Source: Ecdyonurus torrentis (taxonomy: Eukaryota; Arthropoda; Insecta; Ephemeroptera; Heptageniidae). From it: a stretch of 64,000 nucleotides of DNA. Below are positions 51,086 to 64,000 of the stretch, one piece after another. The first letter of the stretch is position 1; each line of letters starts with the position of its first letter. Under the pieces are notes generated by a model. It was given only the letters and a program-made list of their open reading frames with translations, made no database searches and was not told the origin of the DNA. The DNA lies in NCBI GenBank assembly GCA_949318235.1, contig OX439128.1, positions 41,675,583 through 41,739,582 of the forward strand, written 5' to 3'. A program made the position numbers and the translations under genes.

Positions 51086-52304
51086 TCCTGAAATAACAAT
51101 AATTCCTAATGCATACTTTTGATTTTATATACTTGATATAAAACATAAACTTCGCTAAATTCATTCCAAATAATTTTTTTTAAACGTGCAAAGTTTATTT
51201 AAGTTTTACTAAAAAACATAAAAACTTACAAAAATCTTTTTATTGCTATACAAAGTATATTTTGTTTCGAGTATAAAATTTTTTGACTTATGAATCTTAT
51301 ACTATAAAATAAAAAAGGTATATAATCATTTTATATATGATGTACCGTATACTTTCAATTAGCTATAATTCTAGTCATATATTTCGAAATCTATAAGCGA
51401 GCGAACATACTCGACTTCACACAAACCCTGTCATTATATCATTACATACATTTTTTATGTCCTATTTACTTCATACTAAATCTAAAAATATATAATACAT
51501 GAATATTTAAACAAGTTTTTTTTTTCTTTTAAAGAATTTTTTATAAATTAACTTCTTTTTTTCCATTATTATTTTAAATAATATTTTAGCATATACTAAT
51601 ATTTATTACTACCCAAACTTGTCAGATTGAATTTCTAATAATTTTAAAAGTAACGACCTTTTGGTGCTTAAAATAATTATCAGTTTGGCAAAAAACAAAG
51701 TGTAAATAATGAATAGCCATGTTTTAATTTTCTCTTTATTAACCTTCTGCTAATATAATTTTTTAAATTTAGAATTTTTTCTATTTTGATATTCTCTGTT
51801 AATAAATTATTTTTAATTTTTTGCTTCCTGTATTGAAAAATGCCCGCATCGTTGGAAAAAAATATTTTAAAGATTTTTTATGAAGGGCCTACCTAAAAAT
51901 ACGTTGCATAATTTTGTAGTATTTTCTAATATAGTTTTGGTATTAAAAGTCATAAATATTTCAATTTTATTTATTTATACGTTTGTTTAGAGAGAGAGAG
52001 AGAGGTTTAGTCTTAAAAAATTCATTCACATGAATGCGGAAAAAGCTTTAATATTCAAAACTGCGTATATTTTCTGTCCCTGCTCCCTAGTTCGTTTTAC
52101 GTGGTTGTGAGAAAAAGTACGGTCGTGCTGGTTGCATATGCAATACTTTTGTAAGGGGCTCATGTATACTGGATTGTTGGTTATTGATTTGACTTCATGG
52201 TATCTTGGAATTTGACTATGGTAAAAAATTACAAATTTTGATCTTTTTACATTAAATATTTAATTCTTGAATGACGTAACAATTTACTCCATAGAATTGT
52301 TGTG

Positions 52305-52440
52305 TTGAAAGTTAGCAGCCGCGGGGAGCAACGCGATCAACTCACTGACAGCTAAAGGGGGGCGGGTAATTTCCCGCGTGCAGATAAATAAATATGCATG
52401 GGCCACTCTAATAACGGGGCGTAGCTATCATTTTTCCGGA
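52305..52440. other. GC-richer non-coding island
   Basis: TTAGCAGCCGCGGGGAGCAA, ACTGACAGCTAAAG (Meis-type core), GGGGGGCGGGTAATTTCCCG and ATATGCATGGGCC. Candidate regulatory element. Confidence 0.4.
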
Positions 52441-53499
52441 GTCATTTTTTTTTTTCATCATATAATATATATTATATACCTAACTCACTCACATTCATAT
52501 AACATCATGTTATAATACTTTCCAGTGTTCAAAGGGGCGTGGAAGAATATATTTATATATATACACACACTCCTTTACTCGTATAGTTATGATTGACGTT
52601 TTAGACCCCCCAGAATAATGCAGTTACTAATTGCTGTAATTACTATATTTGAGTTAAGACAGGCTAAAATTTTCTTTTATGAAAAATGGCACTTTACACT
52701 GATAACGAGTGAATATAATATTATATTGCTTGAAGGTGGATCGTATATAATATTTATTATAATAAAAAAAGGTTTATACAAGCACGTTTATATATCCTTT
52801 ATGATATAATGATATACAAACACCGTGTGTGGTTCCAGAATAAATAATAAAAAAAAATTAAATGGGCCTTATAAGTTCCTTTACTATTATAGTATGCATA
52901 TTTTTTTTTCTTCTATACTTCTTAACCTGTCAACGCTTTAATCTATAAAAATGAGAAAGCTTATATAAATAGAATTTTTGTTCAGTGGCTATATGTAATA
53001 TATCTCATATATTGATGCCTTAAATTCTATATAAAAAAATTTGTAATCATATATATATAGAACCAGTATTTATGTTGTATATAAAAATTATAAATTATTG
53101 CGTTTTAATTTTTTTTTTTTTAGCAAACTTTTACTTTGTTTTGAGAGATTTTGGGTGAGCAACATATTATTTGTTGTTTGTATTATATATGACAAATTGC
53201 TAATAATGAATATAATTATTATATTATTTCATGGTTTTCTAATTTATAATTTATCTAATTAATTTTAAATGTCTACAAGTTTGACGTGATGAATGTTTAA
53301 ATTTGAATTTTGAATGTATGTGGTATGTAAGAGTTTTTTTTTTTTTTTTTTTTTTTTTACGTTAGAAATTTGTATACTTTTATTATATATACTCGTGTAT
53401 ACTATCAAGATTATTTTATATTTCTTTCAGGGCTTTATATTTTAAAGTATATGTTTTTATATGAAATAACTTAAAAATGGACTTCATTGTAACTTGATG

Positions 53500-53501
<2 letters not shown>

Positions 53502-53571
<70 letters not shown>
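53502..53571. repeat. (CT)n microsatellite
   Basis: About 35 CT units. Confidence 0.96.
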
Positions 53572-53574
<3 letters not shown>

Positions 53575-54637
53575 ATCACATTTTCATAATTTATCATATA
53601 AATACACATACGAATGTAAAACAATTTCAAATTCATAATTGCATTCTTAATTTGTGTGCAGCGTTTGACAATTCATACATAAAGAACAAAGGAATTAAAA
53701 AAGGTTATAGAGTGTGTGCGCATGACGTCATAATAAATGTGCTTCGATGCCGTAATTCAGCAACGAATAACATTGCTTTTTTAGCATAGGACAAAAGTGG
53801 CGTTTTGCTATTTTCATTGGAAAATAAATAATTTTTTTGTCATTTTTTTTTCTTACATACTTGAAAACCTAATTCAACTTGTTAATAGCATCAAGTCTCT
53901 AAAAACAATTGCTAAGTATTTTTAAACTGGCAAAATGAGCCATTTTCCCATACCGACCCATGTTATTAAGTTCTCACGTATGGCGTTGACTCGTTGACTT
54001 TAACATCATTGCAACCACCCTATACTTACTAATTTCTTTGTTTTATTGATATAATATTTCCTTGTCCGACTTATTGCCTATATTCCAGGATAGTTACACC
54101 TTGTTAATAAAGAAAATGAATAACAAGGATCAAAGTAATAAATGTCAGTATAATTTACTTGTTGTTATACGTGATCAAAATATTCATACAAAATAATTAA
54201 CCTTTAACATATTTTTTACATTAAACCCAATTTAAAAAAAAAAAGTACAACACATACAAAAAAATATATATAATATGTGACTTGACTTGTATTAAATTGA
54301 TGGTAAAATAAATTAAATTTAACATATAAATGAAATAAAGATGACGTAAAATTTAATGATGTTTGACCAAAGTGTAACATTAAACCTTTAATTTTTTTTT
54401 TTTTTTAATTCTCTCTACGTTCAAAAAAAATCAGAGGGACTCCTCCTATTTTTATACTTGTTGCTATCAGGTATTCAAGTGACGTGAAGCCATTAGACAA
54501 GCAAGCCTGTCAAACCAGGTTTCATTTACCAACATAAAGATTGTTTTCTCAGCGCTTTTTTACGATTCTTTACTTATTTTTTTATTATTATTTTTATACT
54601 ACAGCATAATATTATTGGAGCTATATTACTACCCAAA

Positions 54638-54744
<107 letters not shown>

Positions 54745-54835
54745 AGTCATGTTATATATCCCAATAGTTTTTCTAACTTTATTATTCTATCTTATAGAAG
54801 ATAAGTGAAAAATTTATTATTATAGTTTTCTTCGT

Positions 54836-54836
<1 letters not shown>

Positions 54837-54881
<45 letters not shown>
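54837..54881. repeat. Poly(T) tract
   Basis: 45 T in a row. Confidence 0.95.
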
Positions 54882-54886
<5 letters not shown>

Positions 54887-56316
54887 CTATGTTACCCTTT
54901 TTCATGTGTTTTACTATTTTTGCGTGTCTATTTTAACATTAACGAGGAACATCAATTGAAAATTTATATCCCAATTCATTTTAAATCTATTATTCTCAAA
55001 GTTTTTATAGTTAATATAATTTACTTTAACGATTGAAATTTAAGTTTTTTTAATGCATTATTATCTCATCATTATACTGTATTATTTTAAATAAGTGGTA
55101 TAATCTAACAGGAAAAATATATCTAAAAAAATTATAGTTACTGCAGTATGACTATTAAAAATTTCGACCAAGATAAACAACTTGTTCATGCCTACATGAT
55201 CCAATAAAAAATCCCACCTTTATTCGGTACCGGATCCGCTCAGCAATAAAAAAAATGTGTGTTACCCCTCTCCCTAAACTCATCCAACTCATAGTTCCGG
55301 TCTCAGATGAAAATTGTAATTTTCGGAGTAGTTTCAAATTTTGGACCATCGATCCCATTTTGATCAATCATTGACATGTTCAATTTTCCCCCCAATTTTA
55401 AACTTTAATATATTATGTATATTGTTAAAGGCTGTTACAGGTTAGGTTTGTATTTTTTTTTTTTTTTTTTTTTCAAAAACGATACTGTTATTATAAAACT
55501 TGATTACAGTAATTTTAAAAAAATTTCGATTTCCACACGCAAAAAAAAAAAAGAAAAAAAAGAGGAACTTTTGATTACTTTAAAATAGCTGTATGATTTC
55601 ATGATTTCAATATGACTTCATCTGATTTAAATAATTACTCTGCAGTATGTAAAATATAATATTCCATGAAAATATTTTATATATTTTTTCGTAGTATATA
55701 TAATTATAAATTCAAAAAAGTATTATATTTATGATATTGTGTTTTTACATATACAATTCCTTTTTTGTATAGTTTATTGATGACAAGCGCGTATATATAT
55801 TATATAGCTCTCTGGCTATTGTTTTTAAGATATTAAATAACAAGTGGCATAGTTGCATGCAAACTATGATAATATTTTTATAATATATTCAATGTATTAT
55901 GATATATCATGCGGATATAAAACTTTTCTCTATGTAGATACAAAAACCAACTTCATAATACATAAATTTATTTCACTATAAAGATATCGACTTACAAAAT
56001 TTGATCTACTAGTTTTTTTTTTTGTTTTTTTTTAATCTTTATATAATATTAAATTCATCACGAACAAAAATTTTTCTAACTCATATAGAGAATAAAAATT
56101 TTTGCCATGTGATTAAATTTAATTTCTTGTTTTTTATAATAATTTATTATATGATGACACATATGTAAAAAGTACAATATTACCTTTTTTTATTATAAGG
56201 TACACTAAATTTGAAAAGATATCACAGCAGGGGTTTTTGAGAATATGCGTATAAAAATAATATTCTATTATAATGTTTAGATACAAAAGTTCAAATTTAA
56301 TTCTATATATTATATT

Positions 56317-56355
<39 letters not shown>

Positions 56356-56583
56356 CGTTGGTTGTAAGTTTTCAGCGCAACTTAATGAATAGCCTAAAAC
56401 AAGTCACGCAGAGAAAAGGAAAGAAAATGCCCAACACATACTACACTAGATATATATAAGGAAAAAAAAAGTCTTGAAAAGTAGAAGATATAAAGTAGAA
56501 AGAGGGAGATTTTTTTTTTTCGAGACAAGATCTTTTTTGGTCGTTCGTGTCGTCTGATGGATGGGACATAAAATTCTGGCTGC

Positions 56584-56587
<4 letters not shown>

Positions 56588-56629
<42 letters not shown>
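56588..56629. repeat. (CT)n microsatellite
   Basis: About 20 CT units. Confidence 0.95.
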
Positions 56630-56633
<4 letters not shown>

Positions 56634-57220
56634 ATAAGATCCCATACTACTTGTATATACATATCCTAGGTAAAGTAAAACACTGGAGCTTTATTATCAA
56701 TAAATTTTGCTACCGCTAACTTGTGTTCTCCTTGACTGGAGTCCAAGTTTAATCTCCGTTGTTTTAAACAAAATAATATATTTCCCTGTGTTTGTGTCAC
56801 TGATCTCATCGTTGTTTCTCGCAGGTAATTTTCTTACCACGATGTTTTTAAACTTTTACTACTGACATATAAGTCAAATTTTAGTGGTGATTTACTGTAA
56901 ATATATATAGATAATAGTCACTAAAAAAAATTTTTAAACATTTTTAGTTCAAAATGTAATTAAAAAATGGTCATAATTCTTCACATATTTTACATTGTCA
57001 GCTAACAATGCTGGAAAGATAAAATATATAAATCAAATTTTGATAATTTTATTTATCTTTATTATTTATTTATACAAAAAAAAAGTTATGATACATGCTG
57101 CCATATTAAATTAAACATATAAAAATTTTAACTTGAAATGTGAACACCTTTCTGTATATTTTTCAATTTACAACATAACCAAATTTATTGTATAGGTATA
57201 TAGGTACAAATTTATGCAAC

Positions 57221-57329
<109 letters not shown>

Positions 57330-58544
57330 GCTTTACAAAAAATAAATAAATTAGTTGCTTCTGTATTTTATATTTATAAATAAATTGATTGTATATGTAG
57401 TTTGTTTTGTATTTTTGAGTGGCGTTGAGGTCTCCGCCTACTTTATGGTTTTGATGGTCACCTTGTATATATTTTTTTTCTTGGCTTGCTTCTTGCTCGC
57501 GCTGTGGCTACCGTTCTTCCTGAGAGAGAGAGAGAGAGAGAGAGCTGATAATTGATTACTCCGAGATGTAACCTCACAAGCAGTAGCTTAGATTGAGTTC
57601 TATCTCCTAAGGAGGTCCACATAATAACAAAGAATTGCAGTAATCAACATTAAAAAAAATAATACTATATTGTTTATAGTTTTATCATATAACTTATCAA
57701 ACATAAATATAAATATATATTTATACAAAATAAAATTCCCACAATAATATCTGTCTATATCTAAATAAAATAGTTATGTTACAATCATTAGTAATATAAA
57801 ATAATACAAACAGAAAATAAAACAAGTTAGAAATATAAACAGTAGGGGGTTTGGTCAGTAAATCAGCTAAAGCAGTCGGTCCGGGCTTGCTGGCGCCAAA
57901 GTCTAGAGAGAGAGAGACAGAGAAGAGAGGGACGACCTCCTGTTGAGGGATCACTCAGCCCCCGTAGTGAAACAGGTAACAGGAGGGACTCACAAGTTAT
58001 CTGGAAAATTATAGAAATTGTCTGCTGCTGCTGCTGCATCCACTATATATACATCTGCCAAGGCACGAGCCATGCACTTTTAAATACCCTCAATAATATT
58101 CTGTCATATCATGTTAGTTTAAATAAGAAATCAAAGATATTATTTGTTTAAAAAAAAACATATTATTATTTTTTATATCAGTTTAAATTGTTTGTATGGT
58201 TAAAGTTAAAATATATACGTATGGATGTGATTCAAATCATATTAATCAATTAAATTATCAAATACACAATAAAAAGGTGGAGACGTGAATGAGAACAACT
58301 TGAATTCAAGGATACGCTTAGTAATTTTAATATCGGTAATAAATATTATATAATACTGATGAAATTGAGAAGTTACGCATGACAAAATATTGTAATTGAA
58401 GAACGAGGAGAGTCGGTACAAGGTAAAATTTAAAACTCCGCAGCAATGTGCATTTTTTTTTAATATCGTATTTGTGCTTCTCACAACAAGCTGAATCATT
58501 ATCATACAAGCTTATTTTTAATTAAATAAATAGTTATGAGATTC

Positions 58545-58700
58545 CATGACTTTTATATCATTTGGTTACCTCATCAAAAGAGTGAAGTGGTGATGCACCA
58601 CATCAACGTATCTGAAATGTATAAAAGTTGCGAGATGCACCTGTCCATCATTAATGTGCAGCTTGCATCGCACTATTTTATATTACCTGCCTTTACCTTG
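58545..58700. promoter_or_regulatory. Candidate cis-regulatory module
   Basis: Balanced-composition patch holding GGTGATGCACCACATC (partly palindromic), CACCTG, CATTAATGTGCAG and TTACCTGCC. It reads open for 65 codons on + but resembles no Nbea or other protein. Confidence 0.3.
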
Positions 58701-59004
58701 ATTGCTTCATTTTCATATCTTCATTTTAAATAAATCAATCCCTTCAATCAACCCTTAGATTAAATTTTAAAATCATAGACCTTTTGATTTGTAAATATAT
58801 ATAAAAGTAATAATTACTTATATAAATGCTATATTTCACCTGGCAATCATGATGTAATTCACAATACATTCTTATTAACATAATAACAATTTCGTTTAAA
58901 AAAATAATTAAATATATTTGAATTATTTATATAATAAAAACACTGTTACATTATATTTATGCTTATAATGTTTATAAAAATGATTGACTAAGAAAGAAAA
59001 TTCT

Positions 59005-59165
59005 GAGGTAGAGAAGTCAAAGTGAGTGGCAGGTGAGTAATTGAATCCTGAGCTTAGCTCATACATGAGCTCCGCCCCGGCGACCCCCCACCGTCACGAC
59101 TTCTCTACATCCCCGCGACTCACTACTGCCCTAGGCTGTTTGTTTGACCCATGACCAAGTTGCTT
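59005..59165. other. GC-richer non-coding island
   Basis: GCAGGTGAGTAATTGAATCC (E-box, homeodomain core TAATTG), GAGCTTAGCTCATACATGAGCTC (repeated GAGCT/AGCTC), CCGCCCCGGCGACCCCCC and TGTTTGTTTGACC (Fox-type core). Candidate regulatory element. Confidence 0.4.
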
Positions 59166-59616
59166 CCAATTTACCTTCTACTCTTATTTGTGCTTACATT
59201 AATCCTTAACTTTGATACAACCAGGGTGGTACCATATATATACCATACTATACATCATAATATTATTTAATATATACTTTCTATTTTCCAGTTCACTGAT
59301 GTATAACACGCAATATATATTGTGAATTAAAATGCATTAATTTTCATCCCTTATGTCATATATTTTCCCGTGAGTGCATCATGTTCATATTATGCGCTTC
59401 ACTTAGTTTTTAGTGTCAAGTTAATATTATTTTTGTCTCCCTTTATGTGTGTATAGTTTAAGTATTTTTTTGACTTGCTATATATGCGTATATAACTTTG
59501 AAAAACTTATTATGGGATTAATTTTTAAACCTCATAATAAATCTGAACATTAATTAAACTCTAAACTTTATATTTTTGTTCATCTATCTATGTACATTGA
59601 TATGGAGTTTTTTCAA

Positions 59617-59640
59617 CTCTCTCTCTCTCTCTCTCTCTCT
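59617..59640. repeat. (CT)n microsatellite
   Basis: 12 CT units. Confidence 0.9.
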
Positions 59641-60089
59641 CAAACAATTTGTGATCTTTTAAGTTTCAGTATAAATAATCAACATACAACTATATTGTGT
59701 ATAAATAAAATTTACAAAGAAAATTAATATATTAAGATAAATTGATGAAAACCACAACTTCTACCAAACCTATACCGAGGTTTGGGTTTCCTTTTATTAC
59801 CTTGAAGGGGAAAAAATCCTAAATTTCTGAAAGATTTTCTTGCATATTGTTATTATTAAAATTGTACTAATATTGCATAAATATTATGTAAAATATTATA
59901 TAATGTGATAATTTATAATAATTATCAAAGAGTTTTTAGAGAAAGAATTCGTTCATTGTATATCTGCATTGTACACTGTACCAAAAGTTGCACTGTAACT
60001 CTTAAAAGTTTAACGTGTGATTTGACCAAAATCGACCAACACGTAGAAGATTCACGAGTAAAATTCACATTTTGACTATAAGTGATTTT

Positions 60090-60220
60090 TTAACGGGTGA
60101 GCACGGTATACTTTCAAGCAAGAATTTTCACCAATGAATTTTTACCGTGTTAGCACGGTATACTTTCAGGCGGTTTTTCACCAATGAATTTTTTACGTGT
60201 AAGCACGGTATACTTTCATT
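60090..60220. repeat. Tandem repeat, 50-52 bp unit, 2.5 copies
   Basis: GCACGGTATACTTTCA recurs at 60101, 60153 and 60203. Units 1 and 2 also share TTCACCAATGAATTTTT. A partly inverted relative (TATACCGGAGCGCGACTTGA) lies near 61211-61230. Confidence 0.85.
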
Positions 60221-60306
60221 CTTAATTTATATGACGTCAAAATTTACATCAGCTGATAATTTCGTGTTTCACTGTAATGGCTGTGAGTGATTGAGTGATA
60301 TTTCTT

Positions 60307-60466
60307 ATGGATAAACAAAATCGACGAAAATTATTGGATTATAATGCCCATCGAGGTAAGTGAATATAAAAATTTACTACATTTATACTCAGAGATAATT
60401 TTTGAAGTACTCGTTTTGTCGGATGACACTTTTTTTTCAGATATAACATTGGTTGAAGTTTCTTAA
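60307..60466 (+). CDS. Tiny two-exon reading frame, uncertain
   Basis: ATG at 60307 opens MDKQNRRKLLDYNAHR, then a strong donor CGAG|GTAAGT at 60356 and acceptor TTTTTTTTCAG ending at 60440. Joined, it reads D then ITLVEVS and stops: 24 codons. Not recognised. It sits just after the tandem repeat and inside what may be a degraded transposon (inverted relatives at 60090 and 61170-61250), so a transposase remnant is one reading, chance another. Confidence 0.25.
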
Positions 60467-61894
60467 AATCTGTGCATGTGCTCAGAGGTCACATTAATAC
60501 AGGCTCTGCGAAAAATTTTCAATAAAATAAATTATTAAATAAAATATATATTATTTAAATTTTTTTACATAAGTCTTCAACTAAGATTATTATTCATTTT
60601 ATTTATAAAAGATAATACAAAATATCTTACATATATAATTAATTTTGAAATAATTTTGATTTTAGACAATTTAATGAAGCCCGGTATTTAAACCACTCCG
60701 ACCTTATGGGAGGACAGAAAGAAGACTTCTTTTCTACATTTATTTCTTACTATATATTTTATAGTGATCTCTTGTTATTTACATTTTTAAAAGTTTAAGT
60801 TAATAAAAAAATAAAAAATAATTTTAATTTTGTCTCATTTATGCTTATAAACTCATACACTGATTACTATCTAATCTTTATTAATTGAATCATGGAGGAA
60901 ATAAAATAAAAACAAGATTTATAATTTATTGTGATGTCTAAAGTAAAGGTAAGGTTACTTATAATAGTAGATTTTACTAGTAAATAGACTTTTCTTCTGT
61001 TATACTTTTTTTTTTCTTTACTGATAAGTTTTTATTTTTATTATTGAATTGTGAACATATACGTATTATCATACATAAGTAAATAGGAATTTATTTAGTT
61101 TTACAAAATTAGAAGTTTAGCTATTACCGACGTAAATACTACTATAGATCACTCACGAAATATTGCCGCGCTCACCCGCTTTACATCTATATACGAATTC
61201 AAAGGCTCAAGTATACCGGAGCGCGACTTGAAAGTTCAACGAGTCAACCCGTAAAAAAATCAACTTTTGAAAAACTGATACTTTTAAGGTGTAAGACGTA
61301 GAACTTTAACGGACATGAAATGCACGGGAATCTTTTACGTGTTGCAAGTAATATTTTATACAGTGTATCCTGCAAGGGTATGCAGCCTGGTTGTCAGTAT
61401 GGACACTCTTGTTGCATACTTTACACTTTCTAGGGGCGTCGAAAAACATTTGCATTTTGATGAAGTTACAAAACTTGAGCATCATCAAAACGAGAGTGCA
61501 TTGTCATTGCCCCCTCCTCTGCCCCCCCCCCCCCTCAGACACGTGTCAAGAGAGATCATTTCACGCCACACTGGCGCTACTAAGACTCACATCTGTTCAA
61601 CTGAAATAGAGAAATCAAACTTTTGACCGTGACAAAGCTTACATGACTTATCCCTATTTTTTATCTAAAGCTTGAATTATTACTTAAGTCTAAATAAAAT
61701 TACTATTGTAATATGTTTGTATGTTTCTTATCCCAACTTTGCGTGATTTCTTTCTAAATTAAATATTTTTCTTAAAAATTATGTAATTTTAGTGTATTTT
61801 CTTATTTCTTTTTTTAATCTAAAGACTTTATAATAAAGTATGGTAACATAAAAGTTAGGTAGTGCGTAAGTGGTCAGTTTTTATGGAGTTTTAG

Positions 61895-62105
61895 AATGGG
61901 GTGTCGCGCTAAGTGATTGTTGTTAACACTGCTGATTATGGGGTTTGCCGTTAGAGCGCGTGCAGCTTTTGTTGGCTCTCGCGAGTAAAGCGACCGACCG
62001 CCGCGAACTTCACAGAATGCCGCCTGTTAAGTTGCCCCGCCCCCTTGCCCCGCCTACCTCACATCACACGCTCGTTAGTGTGGAAATTAAATGGTCACAT
62101 AACCA
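61895..62105. promoter_or_regulatory. CpG- and GC-box-rich island
   Basis: About 210 bp with many CpGs: GTGTCGCGCTAAGTG, AGCGACCGACCGCCGCGAAC and two GC-boxes (CCCCGCCCCC and CCCCGCC, about 62034-62055). The best promoter-like patch in the giant intron. An open frame of 60 codons crosses it with no recognised product and no ATG at its start. Confidence 0.4.
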
Positions 62106-62714
62106 AGATGTGACACTTGCATGCTGATTAACATATCATTAATTTTTAATATTGATGAATGCATTTCTTTTTATATTCAAATCATGATGCAAATCAGACT
62201 CGAGATATTTAAATCACACTGTTATATAAAATAATTTATCGGCTATTGAATATATAATTCATATATAAAATTTTAAGCTCTATTTAAATTAATTGTTTTT
62301 AAATATTTTTACTAATGAAAAATTACTAACCATTTATTATTATGTCGAAATGCTTTTTTTAACTACCAAAAAATTCCAATTTCAATTTATGTTTCCATTA
62401 GTTATTAATTTCACAACTGAAGTATCGGTATTTTTATACTTTGTTTACTGCCAATTAAGATTAAAACAAAATGCAAATATGTTTTTAATCATTTACAAAA
62501 AAAAAAAAAAAAAAAAAAAAAGAAGAAGAAAAAAATACATACACAATTTGAGCTTATGTATATGAGTCATGTAGATTTAAAATATATTGTAGCAAGTATT
62601 TTGGCATCTCATTACAGTCGGCTAACATTGATCTTATTATTTTTTTTTATCTTTCTCGTGTTCACCTGAGTTGGTCCATCACGCAGCATCTTTCATATAT
62701 AAAAAGATAACAAG

Positions 62715-62790
62715 GTGACCAAACAAAACCGGCATTTGCGCCGCCGGACGGCCGGACGCCAAATTAGCGGGTGCGGCGGAGGAAACTCAT
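62715..62790. other. CpG-rich patch
   Basis: GGCATTTGCGCCGCCGGACG followed by GCCGGACGCC and GGGTGCGGCGGAGG, inside AT-rich sequence. Contains a GGACGGCCGGAC repeat. Confidence 0.4.
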
Positions 62791-63039
62791 ATATAATATA
62801 ATATATATAAATATATTTAGTGTTTCTTATGTATATATATATTGGGTGGAGTTATATATTATATTTATGTATTATGTTATATATACAAATAAAACATCAA
62901 TCGCGTCGGCGATGATTTCTAATGGTAAAGCGCGCGGCATTAAAATAAAAGAAAAAGTATATTTAATATTGATGATCATGTTTGTATCAGTGACTGTCCT
63001 AACCTAATGAGGAATGGTTATAGGGCGGTTGTATTATTG

Positions 63040-63183
<144 letters not shown>

Positions 63184-64000
63184 GAGGCCAATAATATAAG
63201 TAACAATGGAATGCAGTCCATAACATTCTTCTTCTCTCGTTTAAAACAATCAGATTTTTTTCTTTCACGTCTTTCAAAAAGTAAATAACAAAAAAAGAAA
63301 GAATTGAAATAAGACAGTATAACGATTGAATATATATTTTATATTGTTTTAAAAGTTGTTATTTTTATATATACTTTGATGTATCGTTTATGTAAAAAAA
63401 AGAAATAATAATAATACAAAGTTTAAAGATTTTTTTTTCGCCATGCATAATATAATATTATATAAAAAATAATATTGAATAAATGTTATACTGGCATATT
63501 GTTAATACAGTATGCAAACCTCATATTATATACATTGTGTGGATATATTTTGTTAATATTTATATTTTATAACTCTTTGATATGTGTAGCTTGAACATCA
63601 AGTTTTATTTTATGTGTTTATTTATAAGAATGATTTTTATTGCAGCGATGCAATTTTATTTTTATGGCTCTATCTTTATTTCTTTATGTTAATCATTAAC
63701 GTTCCAATGTCTTTACTTTGGGTGGAGGTATATACCTGCTTTATAGTTCAATTTTATTTAATGATATAATTTTAATCATTATTATTTAATTGTATTGGCT
63801 GCTGCACCTACTTTTTTCTCTTCCCCCCTCCCCTCGATGCATTTTTTTTTTTATATATTTTTCCCTATATACAATGTTAACCTTCAATTTAAAGAACACA
63901 TATATTTTTTATCATGCATTTTCTCATAAGGATTTCTTGTCTTTAAAAATATATATTATGCTTAATATACTTAAATTGCATGTAATTTTTTCTTAATTGG

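Noticed and set aside
61315..61626. 103-codon + frame and the opposing 60-codon - frame
   Set aside because: No recognised domain, poly-Pro comes from a C run, and there is no codon-like bias; composition fits a repeat or chance.

Overview
This window is eukaryotic, AT-rich and full of spliced exons, long (CT)n, (GA)n and (AT)n microsatellites and short transposon-like elements. It carries most of the front part of one large gene on the + strand: the neurobeachin gene (Nbea, rugose/AKAP550 in Drosophila), a BEACH-family scaffold and A-kinase anchor protein. The spliced protein reads closest, from memory, to arthropod and animal neurobeachin. With the microsatellite density and the Penelope retroelement, I lean towards a crustacean-type arthropod genome. 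That lineage call is an inference and only moderately sure.

Layout. 1-3291: a Penelope-like retroelement on the - strand (reverse transcriptase plus GIY-YIG endonuclease), whose 3' 750 bp is repeated in perfect inverted order at the other end. 3292-10327: upstream non-coding DNA, presumably an intron, with a 590-bp inverted-repeat element, two copies of a TTAA-flanked MITE and several microsatellites. 10328-35912: thirty-three neurobeachin exons whose phases all join, giving 7,026 nt or 2,342 codons without a stop. They run from the N-terminal armadillo-like segment (about 40 codons after the human start of this block), through the concanavalin-A-like domain, the alpha-solenoid, a 587-codon exon that is mostly acidic and disordered, the DUF1088-type block and the pre-BEACH region, to the first strands of the PH-like domain. 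The N-terminus and the rest of PH, BEACH and WD40 lie outside the window. 35913-64000: at least 28 kb of the next intron, without recognisable coding sequence but with microsatellites and several GC-richer non-coding islands that look like cis-regulatory modules or alternative promoters.

Most interesting points: (1) four in-frame alternative-splicing opportunities in Nbea (a 35-codon donor extension, a 19-codon donor extension, a 15-codon His-rich donor choice and a symmetric 64-codon His/Pro-rich cassette exon); (2) the giant intron interrupting the PH domain, with regulatory-looking islands, which may match the ancient Nbea-Mab21 nested-gene block; (3) a very young 620-bp foldback flanked by 17-bp direct repeats; (4) at least three TTAA-flanked MITE families, several copies of which carry TGACGTCA (CRE-like) palindromes; (5) a 50-52 bp tandem repeat next to a tiny spliced reading frame near 60.3 kb.
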